A DNA stretch of 64,000 nucleotides, from assembly GCF_000717595.1 (NCBI RefSeq), contig NZ_JNZO01000027.1, forward strand, positions 1 to 64,000. Direction: 5' to 3'. This document shows positions 44,729 through 52,287 of this stretch, piece by piece. This stretch comes from Streptomyces flavochromogenes (GTDB lineage Bacteria; Actinomycetota; Actinomycetes; Streptomycetales; Streptomycetaceae). Numbering within the stretch: the first letter of the stretch is position 1; every line of letters begins with the position of its first letter. The position numbers and the translations under genes are program-made. The notes beneath the pieces are model-generated. The model searched no databases, had not been told where the DNA came from, and saw only the letters and a list, made by a program, of their open reading frames with translations.

Positions 44729-45044
44729 CCGCCGGCCGGTAGGGACCACGCACGACCCGGGCGGTCACCTCCGCGAGCTCGCCCCGCACCGCGCAGCCCA
44801 CCAGCTCGGCGCCCTGCGCGGCGGCCACCCGGGAGGCGGCGGCACAGGCGTCGGCCTCGCCCCACAGCGCCCGGTCGGCAGCGGCGAGCGCCGCCAGGTC
44901 GGCCGCCCCGCCGGCCCGGTGCCTGGCCGCCACCGCCTGGCCGAGCGCGAGCACCGCCCCGAACACCACGCACAGCGCGCAGGCCGCGAACGCCACCCAC
45001 ACGGTCGCCGCACCCCGGTCCCGGCCGCGCGTGTCGGCCGTCAC
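44622..45044 (-). CDS. Rv3654c-family TadE-like protein
   Basis: 140 residues. An N-terminal basic leader (VTADTRGRDRGAATVWV) precedes a hydrophobic helix (AFAACALCVVFGAVLALGQA) typical of TadE/TadG pseudopilins with a prepilin-like start, then AARHRAGGAADLAALAAADR and an ACAAASRVAAAQGAELVGC segment with two Cys. The last gene of the Tad operon. GTG start at 45044 overlaps the previous TadE stop as GTGA. Its 3' end overlaps the convergent helicase gene by 107 nt. In M. tuberculosis the equivalent gene (Rv3654c) sits in the same place. Confidence 0.88.
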   Translation of the reverse strand: MTADTRGRDRGAATVWVAFAACALCVVFGAVLALGQAVAARHRAGGAADLAALAAADRALWGEADACAAASRVAAAQGAELVGCAVRGELAEVTARVVRGPYRPAVRSRAGPPAPPPASSRGPRVPQVSPGAPGPPGGFP

Positions 45045-45427
45045 GGCGGGCCCCCGCTCTCCGGGGCGGTCGGCGCCGGGCCGCCGATCGTCGTGTCCTC
45101 CGCGAGCGCCGCGGCCTCCGCCCGCAGGGTCAGCCCCATCCCCCGGGGGCCCGGCGCCACTGCCTCCACCGTCACACGCCACAGCTCCCCCGACCGCGTC
45201 ACCACGACCCGGGCGCCCTCGGGCGCGGCGGCCCGCGCGGCCGACTCGGCGGAGGCCACGGGCTCGGCGCGGGCCGCGATCCGTGCCCCGGCCCGCGCCG
45301 CGTCCACACAGCGGATCTGGGCGGCGGCCGCCGCTAGCGCCCAGAGCAGGGCGACCGTGAAGAGCGCCAGGACAGGCAGCACCAGCGCCGCCTCCACGGT
45401 CACGAAGCCGCGGTCAGAACGGCGCAT
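45041..45427 (-). CDS. TadE-family minor pilin
   Basis: 128 residues. The prepilin-like N-terminus MRRSDRGFVTVEAALVLPVL (Gly before Phe, Glu at +5) followed by a hydrophobic helix is the TadE hallmark: cleavage by TadV-type peptidase would leave F as the first residue. The rest is Ala/Glu-rich (RCVDAARAGARIAARAEPVA). Between the DUF4244 pilin and the Rv3654c-type protein. Role: minor pilin of the Flp/Tad pilus. No TadV prepilin peptidase is visible in this window. Confidence 0.9.
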   Translation of the reverse strand: MRRSDRGFVTVEAALVLPVLALFTVALLWALAAAAAQIRCVDAARAGARIAARAEPVASAESAARAAAPEGARVVVTRSGELWRVTVEAVAPGPRGMGLTLRAEAAALAEDTTIGGPAPTAPESGGPP

Positions 45428-45620
45428 CGAGAGCCTTCCCGATCACCGACTCCAGCGCTCCCGAGACGGCCCCACTGGTCACGATCTTGTACAGGACCGC
45501 GGCGAACCCCGCCGCCGCGATCGTCCCCACCGCGTACTCGGACGTGGTCATCCCCGCGTCCTGGCGCGCCGCCTCCCGCCGCGCCCGCCACCAGCCGCCC
45601 ATCGCCTTCCTCACTCCCAT
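45414..45620 (-). CDS. DUF4244 Flp-type pilin
   Basis: 68 residues. Basic N-terminus (RKAMGGWWRARREAARQDAG), then the pilin core GMTTSEYAVGTIAAAGFAAV: the TTSEYAV signature with Glu near +5 is typical of the Flp/DUF4244 family and is followed by a hydrophobic helix. Major-pilin candidate of this Tad system. Start at ATG 45620 with ribosome site gaggagg at 6-7 nt spacing. Overlaps the start of tadE by 14 nt. Confidence 0.92.
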   Translation of the reverse strand: MGVRKAMGGWWRARREAARQDAGMTTSEYAVGTIAAAGFAAVLYKIVTSGAVSGALESVIGKALDAPF

Positions 45621-45661
45621 GCCGACCTCCTCGGTCCGTCGTTCTCGTCGTGTCATGCCGT

Positions 45662-46444
45662 TCATCCGTCCAGAAGTCCCGTCGCCAGGCCGATCACCAC
45701 CGGGGCGACTCCCACCGCCAGGAAGGCCGGCAGGAAGCAGAGCCCCACGGGCCCGCTGATCAGCACCTGCGCCCGGCGGGCCCGGGCCGCCGCCGTCCGT
45801 GCACGCGCCGACCGCAGCGCGGCCGCGTGCCGGGCGACGGCCTCCGCCGCGGGTGCCCCCGAGGAGCCGGCCCGTTCCATGCAGCGCGCGAGGCCGGTAG
45901 CGCCGGGTATCGCGCCGAACCTCCGCCACACCTCGGCCGGTTCGCCCCCGAGCCGCAGTTCGGCGGCCGTGCGGGCCAGTCGCTCGCCCAGTGGGCCGCC
46001 GAGGGACCGCCCGACGGCCTCCGCCGCCTCACCCGGCCCGGCGCCGGCCGAGGCACAGGCCGCCAACAGATCAGCGGCAAGCGGAAGATGCAGCGCCGCG
46101 TCGTCGAGCTCCTCGACCGGGGCCGCCGGCACGGTGGCCCCTCTCGCCGCTCCACGTCTGACGACCGCACCCACCAGGACGGCGGCCGCCAGACCGCCGA
46201 ACACCCCGAACAGCACCCAGCCGAGCCCGGACGCCCCGAGCGGTGCCGCCCAGTGCCCCACCCATCGCGGCATCCCGGACCGAACCCTCCGCGCTCGCGC
46301 GGCCGGGCTGGGGGCCGGCAGCAGGTCCCGCAGCCTCCGCCGCATCCCGCGCGCCCTCCGCCCGCACACCAGCTCACGCACCCCCTGCTCGCACCAGACG
46401 ATGGCCACGGCCGCCACCGCGGTCGCCTGCACGGCCCCCCTCAC
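45662..46444 (-). CDS. TadC-like type II secretion F protein
   Basis: 260 residues. Membrane platform protein of the Tad system. GspF/T2SSF domain around residues 90-230 with AADLLAACASAGAGPGEAAE and RFGAIPGATGLARCMERAGS, and terminal TM segments QVLISGPVGLCFLPAFLAVG and VAPVVIGLATGLL. Start is GTG at 46444, overlapping the TadB-like stop as GTGA. Pairs with the upstream TadB-like protein to form the inner-membrane platform. Arg-rich linker (RARTAAARARRAQV) before the last helix. Confidence 0.9.
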   Translation of the reverse strand: MRGAVQATAVAAVAIVWCEQGVRELVCGRRARGMRRRLRDLLPAPSPAARARRVRSGMPRWVGHWAAPLGASGLGWVLFGVFGGLAAAVLVGAVVRRGAARGATVPAAPVEELDDAALHLPLAADLLAACASAGAGPGEAAEAVGRSLGGPLGERLARTAAELRLGGEPAEVWRRFGAIPGATGLARCMERAGSSGAPAAEAVARHAAALRSARARTAAARARRAQVLISGPVGLCFLPAFLAVGVAPVVIGLATGLLDG

Positions 46445-47331
46445 GCCCGCTCCCCTCCTCGGACGATCCGCGCGGCCCACCACAGCCCGGCCGCCTCCAG
46501 AGCCCCGCCCACGGCAAGGCAGGCCAGGCCCGCCGGTGTGTGCAGCAGCACCCGCAGCGGGTCCGCGCCCAGAGCCGCGCCGAGAGCGACACCGGCGAGC
46601 GGCAGCACCGCGAGGACGGCCACCGTCGCCCAGGCCCCGGCGAGTTCGGCGCGCAACCGCTCCCGCTGCTCGCGGTGGTCCCGCAGGGCCGCTTCGAGCC
46701 GGTCGAGCCCGGCGGCCAGGCCCGCGCCGCCGTCCACGGCCACCTGCCAGCACGCCGCCATCCCCGCGAGTCCGTCGGCGCCGTCCTGCCCGGCGGCTCT
46801 CCGCAGGGCCTCCGGCACGTCCCCGCCGAAGCGGGCCGCCGCAAGCACCGCCGCCTCCTCGTCGCCGAGAGCGCCCGTCTCGCGGGCCGCGAAGGACAGG
46901 GCCTGCGCGGGCTGCCAACCGGCCCTCAACTCCCCCACCACGGCCCCGCACAGGGCCACCACGCGCTCGGCCCGCGCCTCGCGTTCCCTCCGGTGCTCGG
47001 CCTCCCGCAGTCGCCGCCCGACGACCGGCACCGCGACCACCCCCGCCACCAGCGGCAGCGGCGACTCGCCGAGCGCCGCGACGACTCCCGCCGCCGGCAG
47101 GCACAGCCAGGCCCGCCGCCCCCGCAGCACGGCCCACCAGCGCGCCGCCACCGCCGACCACACCGCAGGGCCACCGAGGTTCCCGGGGAGCCCGGCGACC
47201 CCACCGGCCAGCACCAGCCGCGCCCGGCCCGTCACACGCCTCCGCTCCACCACCTCCCACAACACCACGACCACGCAGAGCACCGACGCCGCCTGGAGCA
47301 CATCCCGTACGGACAACCCCGCCGTGCTCAC
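46441..47331 (-). CDS. TadB-like type II secretion F protein
   Basis: 296 residues. N-terminal TM (VLQAASVLCVVVVLWEVVER), a Trp-rich RWWAVLRGRRAWLCLPAAGV segment, then a T2SSF domain (RVVALCGAVVGELRAGWQPA; MAACWQVAVDGGAGLAAGLD) and C-terminal helices (ATVAVLAVLPLAGVALGAAL). Inner-membrane platform protein that couples the TadA ATPase to pilin assembly. GTG start at 47331 overlaps the TadA stop as GTGA, part of a chain of such overlaps through the operon. Confidence 0.92.
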   Translation of the reverse strand: MSTAGLSVRDVLQAASVLCVVVVLWEVVERRRVTGRARLVLAGGVAGLPGNLGGPAVWSAVAARWWAVLRGRRAWLCLPAAGVVAALGESPLPLVAGVVAVPVVGRRLREAEHRREREARAERVVALCGAVVGELRAGWQPAQALSFAARETGALGDEEAAVLAAARFGGDVPEALRRAAGQDGADGLAGMAACWQVAVDGGAGLAAGLDRLEAALRDHREQRERLRAELAGAWATVAVLAVLPLAGVALGAALGADPLRVLLHTPAGLACLAVGGALEAAGLWWAARIVRGGERA

Positions 47332-48494
47332 GATCCCCCTCCGATCAGCGAACTCAGCCGCTCCCAGCCCCGCTCCCGCACGAATCCGGCAGCGCCCCAC
47401 CGCAGCGCGGGAACCGTCCGCACCAGGCCGTCCCGGTCCCGCTCCAGGACGTGCGCCTCGGCGATCCGCCGCCGCCCGTCCCGGGCCCGCGCCAGATGGA
47501 GCACGACCGAAAGACCGGCCCCCAACTGGCTGTGCAGCGCGGCCCGGTCGAGCCCGGCCGCCGTCCCCAGGGCTTCGAGGCGCGCCGGCACGTCCGCCGC
47601 GGTGTTGGCGTGGACCGTGCCCGAGCCGCCCTCGTGCCCGGTGTTGAGAGCGGCGAGCAGATCGACCGCCTCACCGCCCCGGACCTCGCCGACCACCAGC
47701 CGGTCCGGCCGCATCCGCAGCGCCTGCCGGACCAGGTCCCGCAAGGTCACGAGTCCGGCGCCCTCCTGGTTCGCGGGCCGGGCCTCCAGACGCACCACGT
47801 GCGGATGGTCGGGCCGCAGCTCCGCCGAGTCCTCGGCGAGGACGATCCGCTCCCGCTCCCCCACCAGGCCGAGCAGGGAGGCGAGCAGTGTGGTCTTCCC
47901 CGTCCCCGTGCCACCGCTGACCAGGTACGACACCCGGGCGTCGATGAGCGCGCGCAGGATGGGGGCGCCGCCCGGCGGCACCGTGCCCGCCGCCGCCAGC
48001 TCCTCCAGGGTGAAGGCGCGCGGGCGGACCACCCGGAGCGACAGACAGGTCGAGCCGACCGCCACCGGTGGCAGCACCGCGTGCATCCGGGTGCCGTCGG
48101 GCAGTCGCGCGTCCACCCAGGGCCTGGCGTCGTCGAGCCTGCGTCCGGCCACCGCCGCGAGCCGCTGCGCGAGCCTGCGCACGGCGGCGGCGTCGGTGAA
48201 GGACACCGGGGCCCGCTCCAGGCCGGAGCCCCGGTCCACCCACACCCGGTCGGGTGCCGAGACCAGGACATCGGTGACGGCCGGGTCGGCGAGCAGCGGT
48301 TCGAGCGGTCCGGTGCCGATCAGCTTGCACCTCAACTCATCTGCCGCACCCAGCACTTCCGCGTCGCCGAGCAGCCGCCCCTGCGCCCTGAGTGCCGCCG
48401 CGACCCGCGCCGGGGTGGGCTCGGACCCGCTTGCCGCGAGGCGCTGCCGCACCGCGTCGAGCAGCCCCGCGCCGCCGCCCGCACCCCCGGTCAC
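47328..48494 (-). CDS. tadA: TadA/CpaF secretion ATPase
   Basis: 388 residues. A type II/IV secretion hexameric ATPase: N-terminal domain with DELRCKLIGTGPLEPLLADP; Walker A SGGTGTGKTTLLASLLGL; Asp box RIVLAEDSAELRPDHP; Walker B RPDRLVVGEVRGGEAVDLL; His box LNTGHEGGSGTVHANTAAD. It energises pilin polymerisation, and in this Tad family also retraction. Start is a GTG at 48494 overlapping the ssd stop by 4 nt. It is a close analogue of Rv3659c. Confidence 0.96.
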   Translation of the reverse strand: MTGGAGGGAGLLDAVRQRLAASGSEPTPARVAAALRAQGRLLGDAEVLGAADELRCKLIGTGPLEPLLADPAVTDVLVSAPDRVWVDRGSGLERAPVSFTDAAAVRRLAQRLAAVAGRRLDDARPWVDARLPDGTRMHAVLPPVAVGSTCLSLRVVRPRAFTLEELAAAGTVPPGGAPILRALIDARVSYLVSGGTGTGKTTLLASLLGLVGERERIVLAEDSAELRPDHPHVVRLEARPANQEGAGLVTLRDLVRQALRMRPDRLVVGEVRGGEAVDLLAALNTGHEGGSGTVHANTAADVPARLEALGTAAGLDRAALHSQLGAGLSVVLHLARARDGRRRIAEAHVLERDRDGLVRTVPALRWGAAGFVRERGWERLSSLIGGGS

Positions 48495-49663
48495 GCCCCA
48501 CCACCAGGGGCGAGGGCGCGCACCCAGAAGGCGTCGCAGAACCGGCCGAGGGGGCCGCGGGGCTCGGCGCCCGGCGGGACGCCCGCGTCCTGGTCGGCCA
48601 CGATCCCCGGGTCGTAAGGGAGTTCACCGGCGAGCGGCAGCCGCAGCGCGTCGGCGACCCATCGCTCGTCGAGCCCCGCCGCGTACGGCCCGCGGACCAC
48701 GGCCCGCAGGTCGCGCACGCCCGTGGAGAGGGTCGTTGCCACCCGGTGCGCGGCCGCGACGGCCCTCAACTCGCCCGGCACGACGAGCAGTCCGAGGTCG
48801 AGCTGGGCCAGTGCCTCGACGGCCGCCGGGTCGGCCGCGCGCGGCAGGTCGACCACGACGACCCCGCCCCGGCGGCGGGCCGCCGCGAGCACGGACCGCA
48901 CGGCCTCGGCCGGCAGCGCCGCCGCCGGCTCCCTGCCCCAGCTGAGCACCCGGACGCCCCGCACGGACGGCAGGGACTCCTCCAGGGCGCCGCCGGCGAG
49001 CCGCCCCTTCGAGGCCGCGAAGTCGGGCCATCGTCTGCCCTCCTCGCGCTCGCCGCCGAGCAACACGTCGAGTCCCCCGCCCAGGGGGTCGCCGTCGAGG
49101 AGCAGGGTGCGGCGCCCGGCTCGCGCTGCGGCCAGCGCGAGCCCACAGGCCAGGGTCGAGGCACCCGCGCCGCCTCGGCCGCCGACGACCCCGACGGTCG
49201 TCGCCTGCCGGCCCATGCCCTCGGCGGCGTCGGCGATGCGGTCGACGAGGAGGCCCTCGGCGTCCGGCAGCCGCAGGACGCACTCGGCCCCGATCTCGAC
49301 GGCGAGCCGCCACACCTCCGAATCGTCCCGGTCGCGCCCGACGAGGACGGTCCCCGGGCGGCGCACCGCCCCCCGGCACCGCTCCGCGGCGTCGTCGCCG
49401 ACCAGGACGAGCGGTGGGTCGGTCCAGCTCGCCCGCCGCTCCGGCACGCGATGGTGCACCTCGGGTTCGACCCCGGCCGCGGCGCACAGCCGCAGAAGGT
49501 CGTCGAGCAGCCCGAGGTCCTCGGTGACGATCAACGGCGCCGTGCGGCGCTGTTCTTGGGCGCCGGGCCCGTCCGGACCGCTCGGCACCGGAGTCCGGAC
49601 GGGCCCGCTCGGCACGGACGTCCACGTCGTGCCCCTGACCCCGGAAGTCCTGGATGCCTCCAT
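48491..49663 (-). CDS. ssd: Septum-site-determining protein Ssd / CpaE-like
   Basis: About 390 residues. A receiver-like N-terminal half (TEDLGLLDDLLRLCAAAGVE) precedes a MinD/ParA-like ATPase with a deviant Walker A GVVGGRGGAGASTLACGLAL and VVVVDLPRAADPAAVEALAQ in the Walker B place. Homologous to Rv3660c (Ssd) and CpaE: localises Tad pilus components and can perturb septum placement. First gene of the Tad operon. I chose ATG 49663 (gagagggg ribosome site, 8 nt); GTG 49672 would add three residues. An inverted repeat and direct repeats lie immediately upstream. Confidence 0.93.
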   Translation of the reverse strand: MEASRTSGVRGTTWTSVPSGPVRTPVPSGPDGPGAQEQRRTAPLIVTEDLGLLDDLLRLCAAAGVEPEVHHRVPERRASWTDPPLVLVGDDAAERCRGAVRRPGTVLVGRDRDDSEVWRLAVEIGAECVLRLPDAEGLLVDRIADAAEGMGRQATTVGVVGGRGGAGASTLACGLALAAARAGRRTLLLDGDPLGGGLDVLLGGEREEGRRWPDFAASKGRLAGGALEESLPSVRGVRVLSWGREPAAALPAEAVRSVLAAARRRGGVVVVDLPRAADPAAVEALAQLDLGLLVVPGELRAVAAAHRVATTLSTGVRDLRAVVRGPYAAGLDERWVADALRLPLAGELPYDPGIVADQDAGVPPGAEPRGPLGRFCDAFWVRALAPGGGA

Positions 49664-49680
49664 GACACACACCCCTCTCG

Positions 49681-49717
49681 TGATTCCTGCCGTTCGCGAA
49701 CTTCGCGACAGGAATCA
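49681..49717. promoter_or_regulatory. Inverted repeat just before ssd
   Basis: TGATTCCTGCCG (49681-49692) and CGACAGGAATCA (49706-49717) are complementary with one mismatch, flanking TTCGCGAACTTCG. On the minus strand it is 18 nt upstream of the ssd ATG and adjacent to its ribosome site, so it could be an operator or a 5'-UTR hairpin limiting access. Confidence 0.6.
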
Positions 49718-49730
49718 CCGTGGGGCCGAA

Positions 49731-49767
49731 CCGAAAATCCTGGGGATCTTGCCGAAAAACTGGGGAT
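49731..49767. promoter_or_regulatory. Phased direct repeats upstream of Tad operon
   Basis: ccgaaaatcctggggat (49731-49747) and ccgaaaaactggggat (49752-49767) are direct repeats 21 bp apart, two helical turns, on the ssd promoter side. A weaker third copy (ccgaagccctgtgaatat) follows at 49770. The arrangement suits a regulator binding one face of the DNA. Confidence 0.5.
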
Positions 49768-49939
49768 ATCCGAAGCCCTGTGAATATCTCCGCCACCCCT
49801 ACGGGGGCTGTCCGGAACGCAGCCTGCCGGTTACCGTGAGTGATGAATCGAGGGCCGGACAGAGCCGCGGACGATGCGCGGCCGACGGCCGGAAGGAAGG
49901 AGGCGGACGATGTCCCACAGCGCCGAAACGGCTCCGGAC

Positions 49940-50012
49940 ATGCGACGACCCCCGCCGGGGGGGAGAGCGGGGGTCGTCTCTCCGGCCGACTCGGGGGGGG
50001 AGGAGCCGGACC
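49940..50012 (-). ncRNA. 6C RNA
   Basis: On the minus strand two stem-loops occur in succession, each with a long C run in the loop. Hairpin 1: CCGGCTC/GAGTCGG stem (50003-50009 with 49986-49992), loop of CT plus eight C. Hairpin 2: GACGACCCCCGC with GCGGGGGTCGTC (12-bp stem, 49944-49978), loop TCTCCCCCCCG. This is the definition of the actinobacterial 6C RNA (six or more C in each loop), and its place between ssd and the HAD hydrolase gene is as in M. tuberculosis. Transcript ends are not visible; more C/U-rich sequence (cctccttccttcc on that strand) follows at about 49891-49903. Confidence 0.85.
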
Positions 50013-50113
50013 GGGTTAGCACGGTCGCGAACGATCCGTGACTTCCATGGTGTACCCGAGAGCCTTCTCAGGCAAACCCACGCGCCCGAGCGTACGCCGA
50101 ATGGCGGGCACCT

Positions 50114-50980
50114 ATGCTCTCGCTTGTGGAAAACCACTCCTTGCCGCGCACAGCCGCCTTCTTTGACCTGGACAAGACGGTCATTGCGAAGTCCTCGACG
50201 CTGACCTTCAGCAAGTCCTTCTACCGGGGCGGACTGATCAGCCGCCGCGCCGCCCTGCGGACGGCCTACATCCAGTTCGTCTTCCTGGCAGGTGGGGCCG
50301 ATCACGACCAGATGGAGCGGATGCGTGAATATCTTTCCGCGCTCTGCAAAGGCTGGAACGTGGCCCAGGTGAAGGAGCTCGTCGCCGAGACCCTTCACGA
50401 CCTGATCGACCCGATCATCTACGACGAGGCCGCCTCCCTCATCGAGGAGCACCACGCCGCCGGCCGCGATGTCGTGATCGTCTCGACCTCCGGCGCCGAG
50501 GTCGTCGAGCCGATCGGCGAGATGCTCGGCGCCGACCGGGTCGTCGCCACCCGGATGGTGGTCGGCGAGGACGGCTGCTTCACCGGTGAGGTGGAGTACT
50601 ACGCCTACGGGCCGACGAAGGCCGAGGCCGTCCGGGAGCTCGCGAAGTCCGAGGGCTACGACCTCTCGCGGTGCTACGCGTACAGCGACTCCGCGACCGA
50701 CATCCCCATGCTGGAGGCCGTGGGCCACCCCTACGCGGTCAATCCGGACCGGGCGCTGCGCCGTGAGGCCGTGGCGCGGGAATGGCCTGTTCTCGCCTTC
50801 GAGAAGCCGGTGCGGCTCAAGCAGCGGCTGCCCGAATTCCGCATGCCGCCCCGCCCCACGCTCGTCGCCGCGGCGGCGGTGGGCGCGGCGGCCGTGGGGG
50901 CCGGACTCGTCTGGTACGCCGCCCGGCGTCGGCAGGCCGCGCTCACCCACCGGCTCGCGGATGGCTTTGCCCGAATTTGA
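50114..50980 (+). CDS. HAD-IB family hydrolase
   Basis: 288 residues. HAD motif I FFDLDKTVIAKSSTLTFSK; motif II VVIVSTSGAEVV; motif III around TKAEAVRELAKSEGYDL; motif IV AYSDSATDIPMLEAVGHPYA. SerB-like/HAD-IB fold, as in phosphoserine phosphatases and related lipid or phosphate hydrolases. The C-terminus has a TM-like segment (LVAAAAVGAAAVGAGLVWYA) followed by basic residues, so it is membrane-anchored, as in Rv3661-like proteins. ATG at 50114; a GTG 12 nt downstream is an alternative start. Divergent from the Tad operon with the 6C RNA in between. Confidence 0.92.
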   Translation: MLSLVENHSLPRTAAFFDLDKTVIAKSSTLTFSKSFYRGGLISRRAALRTAYIQFVFLAGGADHDQMERMREYLSALCKGWNVAQVKELVAETLHDLIDPIIYDEAASLIEEHHAAGRDVVIVSTSGAEVVEPIGEMLGADRVVATRMVVGEDGCFTGEVEYYAYGPTKAEAVRELAKSEGYDLSRCYAYSDSATDIPMLEAVGHPYAVNPDRALRREAVAREWPVLAFEKPVRLKQRLPEFRMPPRPTLVAAAAVGAAAVGAGLVWYAARRRQAALTHRLADGFARI

Positions 50981-51366
50981 GCAATGAGCAGAGAAGTGGA
51001 GCCAGCACTTTCGCTTCTACCCCGACAGGAGTAGAAAGGAATCAGGCCCGCGAGACCGAGGACATCCGAGAGGATCACCTGTTGAGCATGAAGGCCCCAC
51101 GGACCTAGCACAGAAACCGAGCACCCACGCGACGTCGACCCGTCGATTACGGGCCAGCCGCACCAGGCCACGGGCAAAGTTCCCGGCCTGATGGGCACAT
51201 ATTCGAGGACGCATGGTAACTGGGTAGACGTGCCAGCGGCGGTACCAGAACTGGTGCCGCCGCAACCCGTTCCGGGCCCCGCGAGGGGCCCGGATTCGTT
51301 AGTTCCAGGACCGCGATTCGGGCCGGCGCCGCAGGCCGTCCGACCCGCGACGCGGGTGCGCGGGAT
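50981..51366. other. Convergent intergenic region with two hairpins
   Basis: 386 bp between converging genes without a credible open frame. It holds two strong hairpins: 51236-51263 (13-bp stem, one G-T pair, loop aa, GCGGCGGTACCAG) and 51272-51293 (CCGGGCCCC, loop gcga, complement), acting as a double terminator. A shorter dyad TTCTAC/GTAGAA is at 51015-51036. No T-tract. Confidence 0.7.
51236..51293. terminator. Tandem terminator hairpins
   Basis: Stem 1 is 51236-51248 with 51251-51263; stem 2 is 51272-51280 with 51285-51293. Both lie between the 3' ends of the HAD gene (plus) and the Fic-like gene (minus). Confidence 0.75.
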
Positions 51367-52185
51367 TCAGGCCGCGCCGCGCTGGAGGGCCTCGCACACG
51401 GCCGTCGACTCGCGGACACCGAGTTCGACCGAGCGCCCGCAGTGCGCGATCCAGCCGCCCACGCCCTCCGGGGTCCCCGAGAGATACCCCTCGAACGCGG
51501 CGAGGTACGCGGCCCGTCCCTGCTCCGCGTGACCGACCTCCGCCGGGCAGATGGCCTTGGGGTCGAGGCCGCTGCCGACCAGCGCGATCCGCTCTGCGGC
51601 CCGTGCGACCAGGCCGTTGTACGAGGTGAAGGGCCGCAGTGCGAGCAGCTCGCCGTGGACCACCGCGGCCGTGACGAGCGCGGGGGCCTCGCCTCCCGCG
51701 ACGATCAGCTCCGCCAGGCCGTCGAGTCGTCCGCCGACCTCGGCGGGCGTCGGCAGCGGGGCCGTGACCAGCGGTTCGTCGACCGTCTCGCCGTCCAGCC
51801 GCGGCCGGCCCACCGATGCGCCCGGGTCGCCCGCGGCGACGAGGTGGAGCCGGGCGAGAACCCGCAGCGGCGACTGGCGCCAGATGGAGAGCAGCTGCCC
51901 GGCCTCGGCGCCGAGCCGGAGCGCGGCGCCGACCGTGCGGGCCTCGGCGTCGGAGCCGAAGTCGGTGCGGCGGCGGACCTCTTCCAGGGCCCAGTCGGCG
52001 CCGGACAGGGCGGCCGACCCGCGTGCCCCGCGCAGGGCCGCCTCGGACGAGATCTCGTTGCTGCGGCGGCGCATCACACGGTGGCCGTAGACCCGGTCGA
52101 CGGCCTTGCGTACGGAGTCCACCGCGTCGGCGACGCCCGGCAGGGAGCCGAGGGCGGCCAAGGGGTCAGAGGCATGCGTACTCAT
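51367..52185 (-). CDS. Fic-fold protein with degenerate catalytic motif
   Basis: 272 residues. The fold-level match is LRVLARLHLVAAGDPGAS then GELLALRPFTSYNGLVARAA, the position of the Fic loop HxFx(D/E)GNGRxxR. Here it reads RPFTSYNGLVAR: His is Arg, Asp/Glu-Gly is Ser-Tyr, Asn-Gly is kept, and the first Arg is Leu-Val. AMPylation by the usual mechanism is therefore unlikely. No inhibitory (S/T)xxxE(G/N) helix is obvious. Historic Streptomyces annotations call this family oxidoreductase without basis. It is divergent from a CooC/ParA-like ATPase (102 bp between starts). ATG at 52185. Confidence 0.8.
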   Translation of the reverse strand: MSTHASDPLAALGSLPGVADAVDSVRKAVDRVYGHRVMRRRSNEISSEAALRGARGSAALSGADWALEEVRRRTDFGSDAEARTVGAALRLGAEAGQLLSIWRQSPLRVLARLHLVAAGDPGASVGRPRLDGETVDEPLVTAPLPTPAEVGGRLDGLAELIVAGGEAPALVTAAVVHGELLALRPFTSYNGLVARAAERIALVGSGLDPKAICPAEVGHAEQGRAAYLAAFEGYLSGTPEGVGGWIAHCGRSVELGVRESTAVCEALQRGAA

Positions 52186-52287
52186 AAGTAGGGAGGCTAC
52201 GCGCCCCGGCGGCCCGCCCCACGATGGAGTGGTCTTCTTCACGCATCCCGACCACGCGGTGCGTTCGTACCACTACCCTAGGTGAAC

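Noticed and set aside
49910..50041. A 43-codon open frame on the plus strand (MSHSAETAPDMRR...) with a strong ggaagg-agg ribosome site
   Set aside because: It runs exactly antisense to the 6C RNA hairpins; the purine-rich site is simply the complement of that RNA's C/U tracts, and the encoded peptide is Pro/Gly low-complexity.
51050..51110. Tiny open frame after the HAD gene ending MKAPRT
   Set aside because: Eight to ten codons only, no conservation evidence, sits in a terminator region.
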